A DNA stretch of 64,000 nucleotides from Blastomonas aquatica. GTDB taxonomy: Bacteria; Pseudomonadota; Alphaproteobacteria; Sphingomonadales; Sphingomonadaceae. The stretch spans positions 62,001 through 126,000 of the forward strand of contig NZ_BMGD01000005.1 of assembly GCF_014639875.1 (NCBI RefSeq), written 5' to 3'. The translations under genes and the position numbers were made by a program. Every line of letters begins with the position of its first letter. Position 1 is the stretch's first letter. This document shows positions 19,016 to 29,500 of the stretch, one piece after another. A model generated the notes under the pieces. It did no database searches, was not told where the DNA came from, and saw only the letters and a list, made by a program, of their open reading frames with translations.

Positions 19016-19999
19016 TCAGCGTATCCGCTGGTAGCTTTCCATCCGGTCGTTGCCAAGCAGCCGCGTGTTGTCCAGCCGCCAACGGCCATGCGCATCGACC
19101 AGATTGCCAAGCCCGATATCGCCCAGCGCTGCCTTGCCGCGCCCGATCAGCACCGGTGCACGGTAAAGCAACAGCCGGTCGACGCTGTCGATGGCCAGGA
19201 ACGCCGCTGCCGTCTCTGCCCCGCCTTCGACCATCAACCAGCCGACGCCTGCGAGCGAGGCGATATCGTGCGGCGAGGCCAAAGCGGTCCATCCTGCGGG
19301 CGCATCCCCCATTCGGCTGAGCAGCACCCGGCGGGGGGAGCGTGTCTCCAGCCCAGCCAGCCGCACATCAAGCCGGGGCGCATCGGCACGGTACGTGCCG
19401 CCGCCCACCAGGATCGCATCATGGTGCGCGCGCTCGACATGCGTGTGCGCGCGCGCCTGCTCGCCGGTGATCCACTGGCTCGAACCATCGGCAAGCGCGA
19501 TCTGTCCATCGAGCGAGGTTGCAAGCTTCAATGTGACGAACGGGCGGCCCAGCGTCTGGCGGGTGATGAACCCGGAAAGACTGGCGCGCGCCGATGCTTC
19601 AGCAACACCCGACTGTACGGTGATCCCCGCCGCTTCGAGCCGCGCGATCCCGGCGCCGTTGGTGCGCGGGTCGGGATCCTGCGTGCCAATGACGACGCGC
19701 GCGACGCCGGCTGCGATCAATAGGTCAGCGCAGGCAGGGCCGCGTTCGCTGTCATGCGCGCACGGTTCGAGCGTGACATAGGCGGTTGCGCCGCGCGCCG
19801 CGTCTCCGGCTGCGGCCAGCGCCATCGCTTCGCCATGCGGCCTGCCACCGCGCATGGTCCAGCCGCGCCCGACAACCCGACCATCGCGCACCAGGATGCA
19901 TCCGACCGAAGGATTGGGGCTCGACAGGGCCCGTCCGCGCAAAGCCAGCGCGATGGCAGCCTGCATCCAGTCCGTATCCGACCGGGGAGATAAGATCAC
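19016..19999 (-). CDS. ribD: Bifunctional riboflavin deaminase/reductase RibD
   Basis: Two consecutive steps of riboflavin synthesis. The N-terminal deaminase carries the zinc site: PHGEAMAL and TLEPCAHDSERGPAC, with NPSVGCILV before it. The C-terminal reductase begins at FVTLKLATSLDGQIAL and includes ILVGGGTYRADAP and a WLMVEGGAETAAAFL NADPH-binding region. 327 residues. GTG start at 19999 overlaps the stop of the preceding small gene by 4 bases (GTGA), which supports this start over an internal ATG at 19966. Confidence 0.95.
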   Translation of the reverse strand: MILSPRSDTDWMQAAIALALRGRALSSPNPSVGCILVRDGRVVGRGWTMRGGRPHGEAMALAAAGDAARGATAYVTLEPCAHDSERGPACADLLIAAGVARVVIGTQDPDPRTNGAGIARLEAAGITVQSGVAEASARASLSGFITRQTLGRPFVTLKLATSLDGQIALADGSSQWITGEQARAHTHVERAHHDAILVGGGTYRADAPRLDVRLAGLETRSPRRVLLSRMGDAPAGWTALASPHDIASLAGVGWLMVEGGAETAAAFLAIDSVDRLLLYRAPVLIGRGKAALGDIGLGNLVDAHGRWRLDNTRLLGNDRMESYQRIR

Positions 20000-20346
20000 T
20001 CGGTATCCATGCCCAACTGTTCGGCGAGGCGACGGAACTGCGCCTTGCGCTCTTCCTCGCGCGCCAGCCGCTCGGCCTCGAGTTTATCGTTGCGCTCCTG
20101 ATTGGCGACATTCTCTGCAGCGATCTGCGTATCGCTTCGCCCGGGCTCAAAGCTGGTCACCCAAGTGATCTCGGGCCGCTTCCACTGCACCTCGAACCCG
20201 GATTCGCTGAAAAAGGCAGCGAAGATCGTTGTCGTCGCCGCAAGCGATGCCAGCAGGAACCGCCATTTGTGGTCCTGCTGGTCGAACCAATAGGTCTTGA
20301 TATCGCCAAAGGCGCGGATCGGCGAAATGTCACGTAAGAATCCCAT
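19996..20346 (-). CDS. Conserved small membrane-anchored protein upstream of ribD
   Basis: A 116-residue protein with one probable transmembrane segment (FLLASLAATTTIFAAFF, residues ~30-47) followed by a region rich in Arg, Glu and Ala that should form a helix or coiled coil (ENVANQERNDKLEAERLAREEERKAQ). The ATG at 20346 was preferred over a TTG three codons earlier. Translationally coupled to ribD by a 4-bp overlap. No known function; the coupling gives association with ribD, not a role. Confidence 0.75.
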   Translation of the reverse strand: MGFLRDISPIRAFGDIKTYWFDQQDHKWRFLLASLAATTTIFAAFFSESGFEVQWKRPEITWVTSFEPGRSDTQIAAENVANQERNDKLEAERLAREEERKAQFRRLAEQLGMDTE

Positions 20347-20412
20347 ACCCGCCAAGATAGGCAGCTTTGCCCGTCTTGACCAGTATCGGCATCCACCAAG
20401 CGCGAATGCGGC

Positions 20413-23400
20413 CTATTGAACCAGCGGCTTGGTGCCATCGCCGAGCAGGATGAACGCTGCCCAGTAATAGGGATGCGATGTCAGCGGATCATCCATCGCC
20501 ATGCGCTGCGCCTGCGCCAGCGAAGCGTTCATCGCGGTGCCGGGGCTCGCCTTGAACAAAGCGGAGATCAGGTTCTCGGTCGCGTTGAAATCATCCGGCA
20601 CCGGCCAGTGGCTGGCGAGCACCGAACGGGCACCCGCGCCGACGAATGCGCGGACCAGACCATCGAGTGCGAAATTGCCTCCGGTCTCGATCCCCGCCTC
20701 GCGCGAGGCCGAAACGGTGGCGAGCCCTGCGGTGTCGCAGGCGGACAGGATCACCAGATCGGCGTCGAGCTTGAGGTCGAAGATCTCCTTGAAGCTCAGC
20801 AGACCGTCCGATGTCGCATCCCCGAACGATGTGACCAGCGCCGGGCGCGCCGGGCATTCTGGGCGAGGTGCGGTCACCAGGCCATGGGTGGCAAAGTGCA
20901 GGATGCGGAAATCATTGAGGTCATCACGGTTCAGCAACGCGGTGTCGCTGAATGCACCCTGGGTCAGCACATTGGCTCTGCCTGCCCCTAGCACGCTTTG
21001 CGCGAGCTTGAGTTCAGCAGGCGAAATCGGGTCGAGCCAAGTGTTGATCGGCCATTCGCAATCGGCGGCGCGGCTCGCCGAGGCAAGCTGGACGCGTTCG
21101 GGCGGCGGAGCGTTCTCGCCCAGCCCCAGATAGGCCTGCTTGCCACGCGAGGATGCGATCGTACGGACATCGGCGAACGAGCGCGGTGACACCGCGATCG
21201 AGAACCGCCGGTCACGACCGAACCAGGCGATGCCGGTGAAGTCGAACGGATCGGCATCAATCGCCGCAGTCCGTTCCAGATACGCATCGACACCTTTCTG
21301 ATCCTCGACCAGTAGCCCCGGTGGCAGCTGCAGCAGCGCGCCATCGGGTTCGTAGACCAGGTGCTCGATCCCGGCGAGGTCCTGCTGGAGTCCGGGGAAC
21401 AGCGCCTCGTACAGCGCCTTGGCCTCGACCACATCGAACGGATAGTTGGTCGGCTGGCCGTTCTCGATGACCACGATCGTATCGCGCAATTTGGCGACGG
21501 TCTTGTCCAGATCGGTGCGGGTCAGCTGGATGCTGACGGTGCGGACGCGCTCTTGGGTGATCAGCTGGCCATAGACCTGGTTGCCGACGAAGCTGATCTT
21601 GTAATAGCCCTCGCCGGGTCTGAGCAGCTTCTGCAATTCTTCGAGCGTCACCGATGTCGGCGATAGCACGCGATATTGCGAATACTGGCCCAGCCGCGAT
21701 TGCAGCGCGGTCTGCTCGTTCTGCTGGTTGGTCAGCGATTCGCGCGCCAATGCCAGCGTGGCGGTATCATCTGCGGTGGGTGCGGGGAGGGCCTCGAGCC
21801 GTTGGATCTCGGCACTGGTGCGCGAGATTTCACGGGTGCGGGTCACTGCCAGACGGAACAGCGAGGAGGCCTCGTCATTGCCTTCGGACAGTTCGCGCGC
21901 CAGCACCGCCTGCGTCTGCGCGACGCCGGGCCGCTGGAGCAGCTGGCTGGCGGTGAACATCCGCGAGGCGACCGAAGCATCGGCATCGGCGCGGAGCGCA
22001 AGCTGGGCAAAATACGGCCCAAGCATTTCCTTCATCGTTCCCCGTGCACTGGGAACGGCCTCGCCCTCGGCGACGATCTCGTCATATAGCGCAATCGAGG
22101 CATCGGCCTCTCCCCGCCGCGCGAGGAACGCCGCGAGCCGCGCCTTGGCGCTCAAGAGCCCGGGCGATTGCGGGTAATCGAGCCGATAGATATCCAGCGC
22201 CTCGGTCAGCCCCGCGCGGGCATTTGCAAGGTCGCCTTGTGATTCCTGGATCAACGCGCGTTGCGTCGCGACCTCGGCCCGCAGCCATCCGGTCGAGCTG
22301 ATCCGGCCGTTGCGGACCGCAACGATCCTATCGATGCCCTGCTCCAATGCGGTCAGCGCCGCCGCGCTCTGCCCGGTCAGGCGCAGCGCCGATCCGCGCA
22401 GCAGCAGCGCCTGGCCATCGAGGATCTGCGCGCGCTCTGTGCCGGTCAGGCTGCTGTCCACCCCGCCCAGCCGTTTGAGGCCTGCGTTTTCGCGGTTGAT
22501 CTGATCGGCGAGCATCTTGGTGATCTCGCCTTGCGACAGCCGCGCCTCGCCGATCATCTCGGTATCGATCGATACCGGGCGATCGAGAAACGCGATCGCC
22601 GCTGCCGGGTCACGCTGGTTGATCGCATCGATCGCACGGAAGTTGCGGATCATCCGCTGGGTGACGCCATCGCTCGATGCCACCACGCGGTCCGCGCGCG
22701 CAAACAGCGCGCCTGCGGTCGCAAAATCGCCCATGTTCGATTGTTGCAGGGCTTGGTTGGCGAGGAATTCCGCCGTCCGTTCGGATGCGCCCTGTTCGCG
22801 CGCAGCGAGCGTCTCGAAGAACTCGGCCGATTCGGCATAGGCGCCGTAATTATTGCGGACATAAGCTTCGACCCGCGCCGATTCCTCGTCGAGCGTACCT
22901 GCCTGAATCCGCGCAAACGCCGCAGGATCGCTGACCTGAGTGGTGGCAACATCGACGGTGCCGGTCACCGGCCGGTTTGTAACCAATGCGGCTAGCGCGA
23001 GCTTGAGCGCCGAATCATACCCCGATAGCCCCTCGGCAATGAACACAGTGTCGCCGCGTACCGCCGCATACAGCCGGTAATCGACCGATGCCTTGGGATC
23101 GCGGCATTCGATCACCGTCGCGCCGCCGACATTCTCGACCTCGGTGATCTGCCGCTCGCCGCAGTTCAAGCGGCTGGCGGCTGCCTGCAGATAGCTCGCC
23201 AGCCGGTCGCCTTCACCGCCGCGCAGCGCATAGAGCGAGCCGACTGGGCTGGCGGCATCACGGCAAACGACGCGATAGCCGCGATCGAACATGCTGGTCA
23301 GCGCCGCATCCGTAGGGCGGTATTGGGCGGTGCACAGCACCCCTGCCGAACCGACGCGGAAGCTATCGCGCAACGCAATCGCGCCTTCGCCCTGGGCAAG

Positions 23401-23511
23401 CGCAACTCCGGGGAACGTGACTGCAAAACCCAGGCTGAGCGCCATGACGGCACGAGCGGTACGGCCCAAAGCGCCCTGCAAAGAATGCGGCATGGATGGG
23501 GTGCGGATCAT
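20413..23511 (-). CDS. Exported TPR-CHAT domain protein (putative caspase-like peptidase)
   Basis: 1032 residues. A signal peptide (MALSLGFAVTFPGVALA-QGE) is near residue 40. The middle (~220-560) is helical with TPR-like units (YAESAEFFETLAARE..., GDLANARAGLTEALDIY, RGEADASIALYDEIV). The C-terminal ~400 residues form a CHAT domain, the caspase-HetF-associated clan CD fold, with a His in HFATHG (~876) and a Cys in VILSACDTAG (~925), the expected catalytic dyad. The final HPYYWAAFILLGDG is typical of CHAT. It starts inside the stop of the giant exoprotein gene (ATGA overlap). Export is predicted; peptidase activity and substrate are inferred. CHAT can also be a non-catalytic scaffold. Confidence 0.88.
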   Translation of the reverse strand: MIRTPSMPHSLQGALGRTARAVMALSLGFAVTFPGVALAQGEGAIALRDSFRVGSAGVLCTAQYRPTDAALTSMFDRGYRVVCRDAASPVGSLYALRGGEGDRLASYLQAAASRLNCGERQITEVENVGGATVIECRDPKASVDYRLYAAVRGDTVFIAEGLSGYDSALKLALAALVTNRPVTGTVDVATTQVSDPAAFARIQAGTLDEESARVEAYVRNNYGAYAESAEFFETLAAREQGASERTAEFLANQALQQSNMGDFATAGALFARADRVVASSDGVTQRMIRNFRAIDAINQRDPAAAIAFLDRPVSIDTEMIGEARLSQGEITKMLADQINRENAGLKRLGGVDSSLTGTERAQILDGQALLLRGSALRLTGQSAAALTALEQGIDRIVAVRNGRISSTGWLRAEVATQRALIQESQGDLANARAGLTEALDIYRLDYPQSPGLLSAKARLAAFLARRGEADASIALYDEIVAEGEAVPSARGTMKEMLGPYFAQLALRADADASVASRMFTASQLLQRPGVAQTQAVLARELSEGNDEASSLFRLAVTRTREISRTSAEIQRLEALPAPTADDTATLALARESLTNQQNEQTALQSRLGQYSQYRVLSPTSVTLEELQKLLRPGEGYYKISFVGNQVYGQLITQERVRTVSIQLTRTDLDKTVAKLRDTIVVIENGQPTNYPFDVVEAKALYEALFPGLQQDLAGIEHLVYEPDGALLQLPPGLLVEDQKGVDAYLERTAAIDADPFDFTGIAWFGRDRRFSIAVSPRSFADVRTIASSRGKQAYLGLGENAPPPERVQLASASRAADCEWPINTWLDPISPAELKLAQSVLGAGRANVLTQGAFSDTALLNRDDLNDFRILHFATHGLVTAPRPECPARPALVTSFGDATSDGLLSFKEIFDLKLDADLVILSACDTAGLATVSASREAGIETGGNFALDGLVRAFVGAGARSVLASHWPVPDDFNATENLISALFKASPGTAMNASLAQAQRMAMDDPLTSHPYYWAAFILLGDGTKPLVQ

Positions 23512-26500
23512 GGCTGTCCTCCGGTATCTGGCAGGGCATCGGGCAGGGTATCGGGAAGCGGCTGGTCAAGCTGCAGGTTGGGATTGCCCCCGCTGGTCAC
23601 CGGTTCATCGATGATCGGTTCGACGCCAAGGCGGCGGGTGTTGACGATGGTCACCGGCGGCATGATCGGGCGGCGCGGTGCCGCTTCGCCGCGTGCGGCC
23701 TCTTCGGCTGCCGCTTCGGCCTCTTCCTGCTCACGCTCGGCCTTGCGCTCGGCAGCCGGTTCAGGCGGGGGCGGGCCGGCATGTGTGATGATGGTCGGGC
23801 CCTGTTCGGTGATGCCGCCGCCGCCGATGCAGCTGGCGGCATTGAGCAGGCAGCCGTTGACGCTCGATGTCGCGGTGAAGCCGGTGATCGTGATGGGCCC
23901 ATCCTGACCGGTCGACGTCGGGAAGATCAGGTCGCGCACCGATGTGCCGTTGCGCACGATGTCCCCGCTATCGAGCAACTGGCCGTAGATCACCATGTCG
24001 ATCAGGCCGGGCGAGCCTTGCGAGGACCGCGGGGCAATCTCGACATTGCCGACTCTGCCAAAGAACCCGGCATTGAGCAGGCTGGTGCCGGTGTTCTGGA
24101 TCAGCAGCGTGCTGCCGACGTTAAACTGCAACCGTGATGCCTGGATCACGCCATCGGGGCGCGATATCGCGATCGGCAGGCTCAAAGCCGCGTCGCGTCC
24201 GGTGAAGTTCACATCCTGCGCCAGTCGCTCGAGCACCGATGCCCCGGCAATGTGGATGTTGTCGGCGGTGATCGACAGCACCCCGCCCGGCGAGCTGCCG
24301 TTGAGGAATATCCCACCAGTATCGGCGTTGACCTCGACCCGCCCGGCGGTCAGCGCCACCCGGTTGGTTGGAGCCATCGCGTTGAAGGTGGCATTGCCGT
24401 TGACGCGGATGGTGCTCGTGGTCTGGATCGTCAGCGACCCTTCTGACCCGTTGAGGTTGACGCCGCTGGCCGCCGTCGATCCATTGAGGGTGAAATCGCG
24501 AATTTCGATCCCTACACCGCTTGATCCGGCGATCGGCGAACTGATCACGATGTTGCCTGCACGCAACCGCGAAATCTCGCTGGCATCAAGCGTATAGCCC
24601 TGGCCCGAGGTGGTGCCGCCGATGACCATCTGGCCATCGTTGCTGTTGATCAGCGTCAGCGTGCCGGTGTTCGCACCGCCCAGGCCTCCAGTTTGCGAGA
24701 TGGCAATGTCGCTCGATGCCACGGTGATCGTCGGCGCTGTTGCCAGCCCGCCAAATGCCGCCGTGCCGCCGGCATTGATATCGATCCGTGTCCCTGCGGT
24801 CATCGCCCCGCTGGCAGAAAAGCCGCCGTTGGATGCGGACAGCAGCGTGCCGGTGGTCACGGGGCCGCCGATCGATACACTGCCGCCAACTTGAGCCGGC
24901 GCGGTCGCCAACAGGTTGGCAAGGTTGATCGTCGAGATCAGACCGGTTGCCGGGATTGCCGCGCTGTTGCCGATGAACGTCGTGCCCGAGGTGCCGGTGC
25001 CGATCGCGCCGGTGTTGACCGATTGCGCCGCCAGCAGCAGCGCTGATGCGCCCGTGGTGACAGTGCCGGTGCTGAGGCTGCCGGTCATCGCCGCTGCCAG
25101 GATGGCGTTGGTGGCCTGGAGCGCGCCGGTGGTGACCGTGCCGCCGCGGACCCTGATCTCGTTGGTCGAGGTGATCGCACCTGTGGTCAGCCCTTGATTG
25201 CTGCGAAGCAGTACGCTGCCGCCTGCAGTGATCGCACCGGTGGAGATGCTGGTCGCATTGCCGAAAATGCCCTGGCCGTCATCCGAGCCGATACCCAGCA
25301 GTCCGAAGCTGTCGATCGTTCCGGTCACGATGGCGCCGTTGGCACCCAGACCCACGCTGAAGCCGCTGGTCGGCGCGGCACCTGGGCCGGTGGTACGCAG
25401 GTTGCCGAGCGTCATGTCGCCGCCGACGGTCGTGCCTATCCAGCTGCCTGCGGTGATATCGCCGCCGGTGACCGATCCGGTGACCGCAAACTGGGTGTTG
25501 GCCGAAGAGGTCAGCGTACCGAAGCTGAGGTTGCCCGCGGTAGCTCCGATCGCAATCACACCGGCGGTGCTGGTGACATCGGTGAGCGCTATCGAGGTGC
25601 CACCGATGTTGACCGTGCCGCCGGTAATCGCACCGGTCGAGGCAAAGCTCGCCGCACGCGAGCGCAACTGCGCGGCTCCCGTGGTGGTTACCCCGCCGAT
25701 GCTGACCGCACTCTGGCCATCGACGCCAACCTGCGATCCGGCGAGCGTTCCTGCGGTGATCAGACCGGTATCGGTAAACAGCGTGAGCGCCCCGCCCGCA
25801 GCGATGTTGCCGACCGACAGGTTGCCGTTGGTCGCGCTAAGCGCGGTGGAAAGGGTCGAGGTGATCGCCTGGGCGCTGATGCTGTTGGCGGTGATGCCGA
25901 CACGCCCGCCATTGGCGGTGATCGCACCGGTCGTGGTAAACGCGGTGCCGATACCGGCGAGCAGATTACCCACCTGGATCGGGCCGTTGACGGTCAAGCT
26001 GCCGCCGATGCGGACCGGCGTCACCGCGAACAGCGGTGCAGGGTCGAGGTCCGCTCCAAGCAGCGATGCCATTTGGGCATTGCCGACGTAGAAAAAGCGG
26101 TCGGCCCCGTTGGCGCCGGTCACAGAACCGTTGACCAGAATGTTGCCGGTGGCCAGCGCGACGACGTTTTCGCCGCTGGTCAGGCTGCCCGTGGTTGCCG
26201 ATCCTGCTGCCAGCAGACCGATATTGCGCGGGCCGCTGAGATTGCCGACGACGATATTGCCGCCGAGTGCCTGCAGGCCGACGCTGTAGCTTGTGCCCAA
26301 GGCCGTGCCCGATGCGGTAATGTTCCCGCCGTTGATGTTGCCCAGCGCCGATCCACCGAAGCTCAGTCCGGTCACAGCGTTGCCGAACACCAGCGAGCCT
26401 GCCGATTCAACGTCTGTGTCTTCACCTGACAGAGTATCGCCGATGGCGATGTTGCCGCCTTGCGTTTCGAGCGCAATGTACGTGCCGGCGTTCAGAGCGC

Positions 26501-29500
26501 CGATCTCCATGTCTCCGTTGAGCACGAGCAGGTCGATATAATCACCCGCGTTGACGCTCGCCCCCTGGCCAGCGGCGTTGACCAGGTTCAACCCGTTTGC
26601 CGCCGTCATGGCAACGAAGCTGTTCGCGGTGATGTTGCCCGCGCCGATGAAGTCGGTGGTCGAGACAAGGTTGACGTGATCCCCTGCGTTGAGATCGCCC
26701 AGCGCAAGCGATGACCCGCTGATGCCGATTGCGCCGCTGCTCGAGATGTTGAACAGCTCGACCGATCCGGGGACCGAGATAGTGATATCCTGCACCGCAT
26801 TGATGTCCGCGGTGACCTGCAGATTGCCGTTAGAGAACAGGCCGATCGCATCGGCATTGATGGCGCCAATGTTCGTCGGTGCCGTGATGACCGTATCGGC
26901 CACGAACGTTCCTGCGCTCAGACCTACCGAACCGGCATTGAGCGCGCCGTTGTCGATCAGGGTCGAAAGCGATCCCGATGTTGCGAAGGTGAAGCCGCCG
27001 CCGACATTGGCGATGCCATCGGTGATGCGGACGAAATCCTCGACGATGCCGACCGGGTCGGGAAGATCGCCGCTGATATTGATCACGAAGCTGCCTACCG
27101 AGGCATCGGCATTGCGCAGTTCGATAGCGTTACCGGTGGAGTAATAGCCCAGGCCTGATACCGCCCCGGCGCCGCCGATGCCGGTGGAAATGCCCAGGAT
27201 ATTGCCCGCCTGCAGCAGCCCGCGATTGGCCGGGATCTGGAACCGGTCGGTAATCGCAAAGCCAAGGCCGCCGCCTGTGCCGTTGCCCCCGGTGCCGCCC
27301 AACGCGCCGCCGCTGCCACCGAACCCGCCTGCGCCGCCCGCCGCCATGGTGATGTCGCCCGCCGTCAGGCGTGATCCGCGCACGGTCAGCAGGCTGAGGC
27401 CACCAAAAGCGTCGCCGCCATTGCCGCCATTGCCGATGCCTGCAGAGCCCAGGCCGCCGTCGCCGCCCGAGCCGCCAAAGGCCCCTGCAACTGCTGAGAT
27501 ATTTCCGGTATCGGCAAAGCCGACATTGACGGTCAGCGCTGCGGTCCCACTTTGGGTGCCAAACTGGACCACCCCGCCCCTGCCTGCGCCGCCGATGCCG
27601 CCATTGCCGCCCAAGCCGGCACTGCCCGTGCCACCCAGGCCGCCTGCGCCGCCGACACCGTTAGCAAACATCTGCACGTCCAGCACATCCAGCTGTCCAT
27701 TGCCCGCCGTGCCGAAAAGCAGCACGGAGCCCCCGGTGCCTGTTCCGCCATTGCCGCCATTGCCGCCGGTAGGTCCGGTGGTGCCCGCGCCACCCATGCC
27801 GCCATTGCCTGATGCGTCGATCAACACGGAGTCGAAATCGACCAGCCCGATCACCGGGCCACTGCCCGCGATCAGTGAGGCGATGCCACCGGTGCCGTTG
27901 CCGCCAAAGCCGCCGGCAGTGGCGTTGCCACCAAAACCGCCCGCGCCCAGAGTAATATTGCCTCCGCGCAACGTTGCACCGTTGACTCCTGCGCGCGCCT
28001 CGCCTCCGTTGCCATCACCACCGTTGCCCGCAACAAAGGCGGTGCCGCCAAAGCCGTTGGCCAACAGTTCGGCGTCGCCGCCCACCGTCACGGTGCCCAC
28101 GATGCCCAGCGTCCCGAATTCCGCCAGACCGCCGGTGCCCACGCCCCCGGCGCCGACATTGGCATTGCCGCCGATGCCGTTGACCCGCTGGCTCATCGAG
28201 CCGGTAGCATTGGCGGTACCGCCGCCGGTGCCGAACACGACCATGAAGGTGCGGCCCCCGGTGGCATTGCCGCCGGTTCCTGACAGGGTCGAGTCTCCGC
28301 CGGTGGCCGAAGCATCGAGCACGACGTCCCCATTGATCTGGAGCAGCCCTGACTGCGTCGATGCGCCAGCCGTGCCGCCCGTCGCCAAGCCGATGCTTCC
28401 GGTTCCGCTCGACCCGCCAAACGCGGTCGCATCGGCAAAGAAGCTACCGTTGATGGTGATCGCGCTTCCCGCGGATTCAGACTGGATGAACGCATCGCCG
28501 CCGGTTGCAGAGCCGGTGTTGCCGCTGCCACCGGCGCTGCTGCCAGCACCTGCGAATGCTGCCATGAAGGCACTGTCGTTGAGCGTGACCTGGCCGCCGG
28601 CGAGCGCCTGCACGCCTGCATCACCGCCGATTGCCGAACCGCCAGAAGCATCGTTGATGCCATTGCCGCCAAAGGCCGAAGCGCTGAGGAAGCTGGTGCC
28701 GCCGACGGTCACCGAGCCACCTTGGGCAAAGATCTGCGCTATCCCGCCGGTTCCTGCGCCGCCTGCAAAGGTGCTGCCGGAGCCATTGCCGCCCTCGCCA
28801 TTGGCCGTTGCGTCAACAAGCCCGCCGACCTGGATCAGCGCGGTCGGAGAGACCGTTCCGACAAGCGCCTGGCCGCCGGTGCCATTCCCGCCCGCCCCGA
28901 AGCTGACCGCATCACCGCCAAGCCCCGATGCTCGTAGGATGCCATCACCGCCGATGGCCAGGGTGCCCACGGCAGCGCCCAGATTGGCAACCCCGCCGAT
29001 GCCGTTGCCCCCGCCGATGCCACCCAGATTGGCACCGCCAAAGCCGCTCGCATCGACCGTCGCATTGCCGGTGATGGTGATGTTGAAGTCGTTGACCGCA
29101 ATGCGCGCATCGCCGCCCACGCCATTGCCAGCGATGCCGTCACCGCCGCCCTGATTGGCGTCTCCGGTGCCGGTAGCGGTCACATTGGCATTGCCATTGA
29201 TCGTGATCCGGCCACCGATCCCTTGCGAGATCGAGGCGTTTCCGCCGTTGCCGTTACCGCCATCGATACCCGTGAGCGCCGTACCCAAAACCGTGCCGTT
29301 CGCTGACACCGTGACGTCGCCAACAACATTGATGATGCCGCTAGATAGCGCGACAATCTGCGCCAAAGCGCTGCCGGTTCCATTGCCCGACGATCCCGTA
29401 CCCGGTGTGGTGGCCGAGCCACCGAAGCCCGCACCATCGACTGTCAGTCCGCTCAGCAGATTGAGTTCTCCTGCGTTCTGCGCGACGACCTGCGCGTTGC

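Noticed and set aside
27178-29154. 658-residue proline-rich frame on the plus strand opposite the TpsA repeat region
   Set aside because: It is the antisense of the Gly-rich codons (GGN read backwards gives Pro/Ala) and has no signal peptide, ribosome-binding site or recognisable domain.
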